Assembly (NCBI GenBank): GCA_021775755.1
Contig: JAJFHE010000006.1
Location: 1 to 32,673, forward strand
Source of the DNA: Hyphomicrobiales bacterium
Lineage (GTDB): Bacteria; Pseudomonadota; Alphaproteobacteria; Rhizobiales; JAJFHB01
Direction of reading: 5' to 3'
DNA: 32,673 bases
Made by a program: the position numbers and the translations under genes. Below, one piece after another: positions 13,962 to 22,200 of the stretch; position 1 is the stretch's first letter; every line of letters starts with the position of its first letter. Below the pieces are notes generated by a model, which saw nothing but the letters and a program-made list of their open reading frames with translations, did no database searches and was not told where the DNA came from.

Positions 13962-16283
13962 ATGGCCGATCAGGTTCAGACACCCGGTTACGACGATCTC
14001 CGCGACCTGATTGCGGAAGTGCGCCGTCAGGGCATCTATGCCGGACCCGATCAGATCATCGCGGCGTCGGACGTGATCGTGCGGTTTTCCGAGCTGGATG
14101 AAGAAGGCGTCAGTTCGTTGGCGCTGAAGACGGCTCTTGGCGCGGTGTTCTGCAAGACCCCCGGCGAACAGCAGACGTTCTATGCGCTTTATGAGCCCTG
14201 GGCACAGCGGCTCGACGGCGCTGGCACGCCGCGAGAGGCGGCGCGTTCAAAGACGCCCGATGCCAAACCGTCTATCGCGCCAAATCCCGTGCCCTACTTT
14301 GTGGTGGCGGTGTTTTTCGTAGCGGCAATATTCGCCGGATCCTACTGGATCTACACCCAGAACCAGCCAGAAGGCCTTGGCCGCAATGAGGGATCGCTTG
14401 GCAACGTTATCGAAGAACGGGTCATCGACAATCCCTTGACGCAGACCGGCGCCTCCTCGTCGGCGCCGGAAGCGCCGGCGCAGCAGCCGACCGCGCAAGC
14501 GGAGCAAAGCCACACGGATACGCCGGCAGCGGTCACACCCGGGCCGGCGACACCCGAACCGGCAACGCAGAGCGAAGTTGCCGTGCGCCCATCCACATCG
14601 GATTGCGAAAAGGATCCCGGCAAACCCGGTTGCGGAGAGCCGGCCGGGCCTGTCTCCGACAAGGACAACTCCGGCATAGGTGATGATATTCTCGCCGCGA
14701 TCTCACTGCCCGAGCTTGAACAAGCCGTCGAGGCCGTCGATCTTGCAGAACCGCAAATGGTCGACATCGCGCCTCCGGACGACATGAGCTGGTGGGACGT
14801 CTATTCGGTATATTTCAAGTCGTTCCGCAATGCCGCGACCACGGCCCCGCTGATCGCTTTCGTTCTGTGGTTCCTGTGGCGCTGGCGCTCCAAACAAAGC
14901 TGGATGGAGCGGCGTTCCGAAGCGCGCGTACCGCAACTGTGGTCGCTGCGCATCAAGCGCCCGAAAGACGCACTCTTCGGCAGCCGCGACTACACACGTG
15001 CCATTCAGCTGCTGCGTCGCCATCACCGGCGGCCGACGCGCAATCTCGACGTGGAACGCACCATGCTCGATACGGTGCGGCGTGTCGGGCTGTTTTCACC
15101 GGTTTACGAAACCCGGCAAACGAGCCCGGAATATCTCGTGCTCGCCGACCGCAGCACGCTGAGCGACCACCAAGCGCACATCGTGCGCGAACTGGTGCAG
15201 CAGTCGAAGAGCGAACAGATGTTCGTCGATCTCTATTATTTCGATGGCGACCCGCGCGTCTGCTACTCTGAAAAAGGCCGCCTCGACTGCATTACACTTG
15301 ATGAGCTTGCCTCGCGCCATGCCGCGCAGCGGCTGCTCGTCGCCACTGACGGCACGGCGCTTTTCGATCCAATCCGCGGCGTACCGCGCGCCTGGACCGA
15401 CAGTTTCAAGGCCTGGAATGAGCGAGCTCTCATCGTTCCGCAGTCGGGCGACCAGTGGGGGGAACGCCAGCGCGCCCTGCACGGCGCGGGGTTCGGAGTT
15501 ATCCCGCTCGACGAGACGGGGCTGTTGAGCCTGGCCGAAGCGTTCGAGGAAGCCGGCACGGCGTCCGGCGAATTCGTTCCGCCCTATCTGAGGCCGCAGG
15601 TTTCGCCCAACAGCGCCTATCCCTCGCTGCTGACCGATGAAGACGAGACATGGATCGATCCCGAGCCGGTCGACAGCGCGGAACTTGAGGAGATGATTTC
15701 CGAGCTGCGCGCCTATCTCGGCGAGCGCGGCTTTGCGCTGCTCGCCGCCTGCGCATCGTTTCCGCAGCCGCACTGGGATGTAACGCTATATCTCGATCGC
15801 GAGTTACACGGCGTTGAAAATCCGGGCGGGCGCGAACGCCGTCTCGTTATGCTGGCGCAACTTCCCTGGTTCAGACGCGGCCAGATGCCGGACTATCTGC
15901 GCCTCAGGCTGCTGAGCGAGCTTCCGCCCGAGCGCGCCGAACGCGTGCGCACCGCGTTGCAGGATCTGCTCGCGAGCGCCATCGACGCGCCGCCGGGCGC
16001 AGGCGAAATCGAAGTTGCGCGATCGCAGCCCGGCGATCTCAAAAGTGCGCTGTCGAACTTTTTCGATTTCGAGAGCGGCAAGGGCGGCGAAGCGCTGCAC
16101 GACCACATATTCGTGCGCCAGGTTCTGGGCGGCAGGCCCGGGCCGCTTGACGTTGAGCTGCCCAAGATCCTGCAGAAAATACTGCCCTGGAAGAACTGGA
16201 CCGCGTTCACCGCGAGCGTCGCCGCACGCGGTGTCGCGGGCGTTATTGCCGCCGCCCTTGTGCTTGGCGGGTTCACGGTGTTC
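13962..16283 (+). other. Domain detail: CoxE-like N-terminus, three TM segments and vWA-like domain of the giant protein
   Basis: Residues 1-85 (DLIAEVRRQGIYAGPDQII... then KTALGAVFCKTPGEQQTF) match the pattern of the helical region that precedes the vWA domain in CoxE-type proteins. Here it is separated from its vWA by two TM segments and a low-complexity loop (about 131-289). The vWA-like domain carries LADRSTLS with Asp396, Ser398 and Ser401 (a DxSxxS variant of the MIDAS DxSxS), FVDLYYFDG, and LLVATDGT with Asp463. An unassigned domain follows, with LLAACASFPQPHWDVTL and LPWFRRGQMPDYLRLRLL, then TM3. Strongly basic stretches follow TM2 (WRSKQSWMERRSEAR). The vWA call is moderate because the MIDAS spacing is not standard. 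Confidence 0.6.
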
Positions 16284-19200
16284 GAAGGGCCGCTGCGCGG
16301 CGTGCACCTGGTGCGGCCGATGCATGAGGCGTCTCTTGACGGTGTCCTGACAAGCGGTGAGCCGACGGCGCTCATCCAGACCCTCGACTTCAGCCCGAGT
16401 GAAAACCGCTTTGTCGCCGTGACGACCGAAAACGAGCTCGTGCTCGGACACATCAAAAACGACACCATACGGTTGTCGTCGGTTGCGGGGCTGGCGGCAA
16501 AACGCGCGGTGTTCATTGAGGGTGGACGGGAGATCCTCGTCGAAACTCCGGCCGGCGAGCTGCAGCTTCACGCCCTCATACACCTAGAGCGCGGTTCCAC
16601 CGGCCAGAGCCGCCCCGTCGGCACACGCGATGTCTATGCGGTGAGCCCGGGGCGCACGCATATCGTATCGGCACAAGCCGATGAGGTGGTCTATTCGCGG
16701 CTCGGCCACAGGCTCGCCGAACAGCCCGCCTTTACGCATCCTGAGCGCGTGACCGCGGTTGCCATGGACGGCAAGGGCGAGACCATTTCCGCAGCATCTC
16801 TCAACTACATAACCGTGTTCACGCTGGCATCGGGCCAGAGCACCACCTACCGCTTCACCGCCACGCATCTTGAGCACATCGACAACGCGCGCATTTCCCG
16901 GTTCTGGCACATCAGCGAACGGCGCATGCTGATCCGCTACACGAACGGTCATGTGCTTTCGCTCGACAACGGGGCAATTGCCATCGTCCCCCATAAGGCG
17001 GACCACACCGATGCGGATTTCATGAGTTCGGGACTGTGGCGCCATGATGAGGGGCAGTACCCCATTCTCTACGGCAGCGGCGTGCAGGACGTCATCGCCT
17101 GGGGTCCGGGCGAAAGCGGCGGCGAGCTGTTTGAACAACCGCTGGCCATGCATGCCCTGCGCGGGCACGAGGGCGAAGTTCTCTCCGCCATTGTCGACCG
17201 CCACGGACACCATGCGATATCGACCGCCGCGGACGGCACCGCGCGCATCTGGAACATGGCCGAACGGGACGAGGTCGCGGTCATGCGCGCCAGCGCGGGA
17301 CCGCTGGCGCTGTCGGCGGTCGCACCGGACAATCAGATGCTCCTCACCGTTTCGCATGAGGGCACATTTCATTTATGGGATCTGACCGGCGTGCTGCCGG
17401 CACGCACGGTTCCGGACGTTTCGCCTTTCGACTACGACCCGATCGTCATCGCCGTTGCCGCACCGCTCAATGGCGACAACAGGGAGCTTGGCGCCGCGCT
17501 CACCGCATCGATACGCAACGCGGTTCAGCGCCTGAACGCGTTTACCGGCGTACTTGGCCGCCGCGTCGACGTGGTCGCGGCCGACGACACCTGCACCGTC
17601 ACGGAAGTGGCGGACGGTCTTGCGTCCAAGGGGGCTGCGTTCGTTATCGGGCACCTTTGCACCCAGCATTCGCGTGACGTGTCGCAGCGTTATGCGGAGC
17701 ACGGCATTGTGCATATGTCGCTGGCGCCCGAGGTGGGCGATGCGGGAGACACAACGTTTTTCATCACCGAGAAATTCGCCGACCGGGAGGGCGAGATTGC
17801 CGGCGCCATGCTGGCGCACCGGTTCTCCGATCTTGCAATTGCCATCCTACACGACGGCAGTGCGCGCGGCACCGGCCTTGCCGAACAGGCCCGCCACGCG
17901 CTCAACAGGGCGGATGTGCGCGAAGCGCTGGTCCTGGAGATGGGCGACGGCGATACGGCATATTCCGATGCGGTCGTGGAACTGAGGGCGGCAGGCGTCG
18001 ACGTAATCTACTATGCCGGTCCGGCGGCCAAGGCCGCGCTTCTTATGGGCATAGCGCATGCAGAAGACTACAGCCCGCAGCTGGTGGCGAGCCAGGCGCT
18101 TTCGGCGGGGGCCTTCCGGGCGGTGTCCGCGGAAGCAGGTAACGGCGCGCTGATGTCGATGCCCCGGCCGGTCGAGGTCGGCACCGACTGGCGCCTCGAT
18201 CCCCACCGTCTTTACAGTGCCGTCGTTGCCTGGGCGGAGGCTGTGGAAAGTGCGGGCAGCCTCGATGTCCAAGCCGTAAGCTCTGCACTTGGCCCGCGCT
18301 TGCGTTTCGATCATCAAACAGCGCCGAATTTCCCCGATTTCCAGCATCCCCAGGACGCCGAGGAGCCTTACCGCTGGCATGTCTGGGCGGATGGCGAGCA
18401 TCTGCCGCAGATTTCGGGCTCGCAGGCAGTCATTGTCGGTGCCGCCAGATACCTCGATCACCGGGAAATGCTCGAAGCGAATGCCGATGCCGCCAACATG
18501 GTGGACTTTGCGCGCGATCATATGGGCTTTGCACCGGAGAACATCACGGTGCTGGCCGACAGGCAGGCGAGTTACGCCACCATCATGTCGACCCTCGACG
18601 GCCTCGTCGCATCGACAGGCAGGTCCGACCGTGTGCTGGTCTATTTCTCAACGCACGGCAGCCAGTTGGCCGATGAAGATGGCGATGAGGCGGACGGGCT
18701 CGACGAAACCATCGTTGTCTACGATTCGATAATGGATGGAACCGGAGCCAACCACATCAGGGACGATGAGCTTGCGGCAGCTCTCGACCGTCTGGTCGGC
18801 CGCGATGTCACGGTTATCATCGACACCAGCCATACACTGTCTGAACGCGTCGATGGCTACAACACCCTGACGCGACGCGGCGAGCCGAGCTTCATTCCGG
18901 CCGCCGCCGACCGGCGTGTGTGGTCGTCCGTGGCACCGCTGCAAACCGCTTTTGTCGGGATAACGGAAGGCGCTACCCAGGCGTCCAGTATTTTTACGAA
19001 CTTCTTTATCGAGGGTGCGGCAGGACGGCTCGCCGACCGCAATGCGGACGGCATCGTCACGAATGCGGAACTCTTCGCCTATGTCAGGTCGGCCTCTGCC
19101 GGCTGGTGCGCGAAGGAACCGAACTGCGATACCGCGCTCAGTCCGGTGCTTGAAATCGCCCAGGAAGAACTGGGGCACGTCATTGTACCGGCGAACGCGC

Positions 19201-22200
19201 AGGTTCCAGCGCACCTGTCGCGCGAACCGCGCGCCGTGCGGACGTTCGCCCTGATCGTCGGCATCTCAGCTTACGAACATCTGGAGGATATCGCCGGAGC
19301 GGCAACGGATGCCCGCGAAATCCGCGACGGACTTGGCGCCATCGGCGTTCCGGACGCGAACATGACTTTATTGTTGAACGAAAGCGCGACGCGCGAGGCA
19401 ATCGTTGCAGCTTGGCGCAATATGGTCGCGCGCGCGCGGCCTGGCGATGTGATCGTGATCTCTTATGCCGGGCATGCAGGGCGCTTCCCCGAGCGCATCA
19501 AGGGCAGCGAGACCGATGCCCGCGATGAAGCGCTGTTGCTCGGCGGCTACAGCGCCGGCGCGCCGGCTCTTCAGCACAGGCTTCTTGACGACGAATTGCA
19601 TCACCTGCTGGTCAGCGCACCGCAACTCAGGACGATATTTATCGCCGACACATCGCATGCAGGCACGCTGATCGATCGCGGCGGCGATGGCGCACTGGAG
19701 CATGTGTTCTATTTCGGCGCCGTCGGCGATGCACAGACCGCCGCGCCCGTCGTCTTGGAGAACACCACACACGGTGCCCTGTCGCTTGCCCTCACCGAAG
19801 CGCTGGCGTCAACCGGGGATCCCAATGGCGACCGCTTCATCGATACCTATGAGCTGCAGCAGGCCGTGCGCACCGCCGTCCTGCGCCTGACCGGCGGCCG
19901 ACAAATCCCGGTGGTGCGCCCCAACGGGCGCGATCGCGATCACATTCTGCGTCTGGAGCGGCGGCTGGACATGGTCGCGGTCGAAGACCCGATGCGCCTT
20001 CACGTTCTGACGTCCCCGGCAACGCACGACCCCACATCAACGCTGCAGAATGTGGAAATAACATCGATCGACGAAGCCGAGTTGATCTGGGACGCCAGGG
20101 CCGGCGAGATGATCGAAGGTGAACGCTCCGTGGCAACGCTTGGAGCGGATGCAACGACCGCCACAGTTCAGGGCTACCTGAACGGCCGGATCCTGACGCG
20201 GCGTATTCGCGACCTGCAGCGCGACCGGGGGCTTTCGGTCCGCGTCGAACCGCAACAGGACCAGTATGCACCGGGGCAAAACATTGAAATCGTCATCGAC
20301 GGCAACGACAACGCAAATCTGGTGATGTTCCACATGTCGCGCGGTGGCGCCATCGATGTTCTCGTTCCCGGCACGCAGGCCGACGATGTATCGATGAACG
20401 GCACGGTAACCCCCAACCGGCGTATCTCTGTGCCGCTTGACTGGCCGGCATCGGCGGGCGGCGGACGTCTCATCGCGGTGACGAGCAAAACCCACGTGAC
20501 GCCGCTTATCCGAGCGTTGCGCAGCCCCGACCGAAACAGCAGTTTTGTGCGCATATTCAACACGTTGATCCCTCAACTCGGGGAGCCGGAAACGCAGGTC
20601 GCCATGCAAACCATCGCGACGCGGCAAAGTGTCGGCGGCGAAAAGGCCGCCGAAACCGTGACGGCGCACCGCGACCTGGTGTTCCAACGCGGCCACTCCG
20701 CGCAGGTTTCCAGCGTCGCTATTTCCCCCGACGAACACCATCTGGCTTCGGTCGATGCGGCCGGCGCACTAAAAATCTGGGACATCGCCAGTCGCTCCTT
20801 GCTGAGCGACCGTGACACCGGCCTCACCCGGGTCAACACGGTGGCGTTCTCACCGGATGGGCGGTTTGTGTTCACGGCCGGCACTTCCGGCACGGTGCGC
20901 ATGTGGAACAGCAATGGCGGCACCTTCATCCGCCAATTCACCGGTCCCGAAGACAGCATTCAGGCAATTGCGCTGTCCGGGGACGGTGCCCTGCTTCTCG
21001 CCGGCTCGGCAGACGGAGAAGCCTATGTCTGGAACGTCGAGACGAGCGAGCGCACGATGACCCTCAAAGGCCACACGGACTGGATCCGGTCGGTCGCCTT
21101 TTCGCCCGATGGCCGTTTCGCCGCCACTGCCGGCGACGACAATCTCATCCGCCTTTGGGAGCTAGAGACCGAACGCGAGGTGAGACAATTCCGGGGCCAC
21201 GAAAACTGGGTCCTTGCCGTGGCCTTTTCACCCGATGGTACACAAATCGCGTCCGGCGGCGCCGACAACACAGTGCGCGTGTGGAACGCCGAGACGGGTG
21301 CTCAGCTCCACCTGTTCGACGTTTATGAGGACTGGGTGCGCAGCCTCGCATTCTCGCCGGACGGGCGCTTTATTCTCACCGGGGACGATACGAACCGGCT
21401 GCGCCGCATCGATCTTGAAAGCACGACCGTCGACGGATTTGGAGACACACAGCATGAAGGATGGGTGCTCAGTGTCGCGATATCGCAATCAGGCGCGCTT
21501 GCCGCCACCGGGTCCGTCGACCGGACCGTTCGGGTATGGCGAGCGCCGGCGGGCGATGAAGTCGCCGCGTTTGCAGCGAACACCGCCTCGGTCAGCGCCG
21601 TCGCCTATGCGCCTGACGGGCACACGGTTGCCTCGGCCATGAATGACGGCACCATCAAGGTCTGGGATGTCGCGACGGGTAGACTGCGTTCAACCGCCAT
21701 CGTGGATGCGGGAACACAGATTGCAAGCCTTGCTTACCTGCCGCAGGGACGCCTACTTCTTGCTGCGGGCGATAACCGCATCGCGCTGTGGGATCTGGAA
21801 AGCGGTGCCCTTGTCCGTTCGTTCGGCGAGAGCGAAAACAAATTTTTGTCGCTGGCCGTCGCGGCGGACGGCGCAACGTTCGTTTCCGGCGCCGCGGACG
21901 GCCTGGTTCAGCTCTGGGATCTGGCAAGCGGCGAACAGCGTTACGCCTTCGCCGGCCACACCGACTGGGTTCGCGACGTGGTTCTGACACGCGACGGCCG
22001 ATATGCCCTATCCGCCTCCGACGATCGCATAGTCCTGCAATGGAATATTGAAACAGGCGCGCAAGAGCCCGTCAAAAGGTTCGAACAGCATGAGGACTGG
22101 GTGCGGAGTATCGCCATTTCGCCGGACGGGCGCCTCATGGCGTCGGGCGGCGACGACCAGAAAGTCGTTATCTGGGACATCGCGTCGGGCGACCCGGTGA

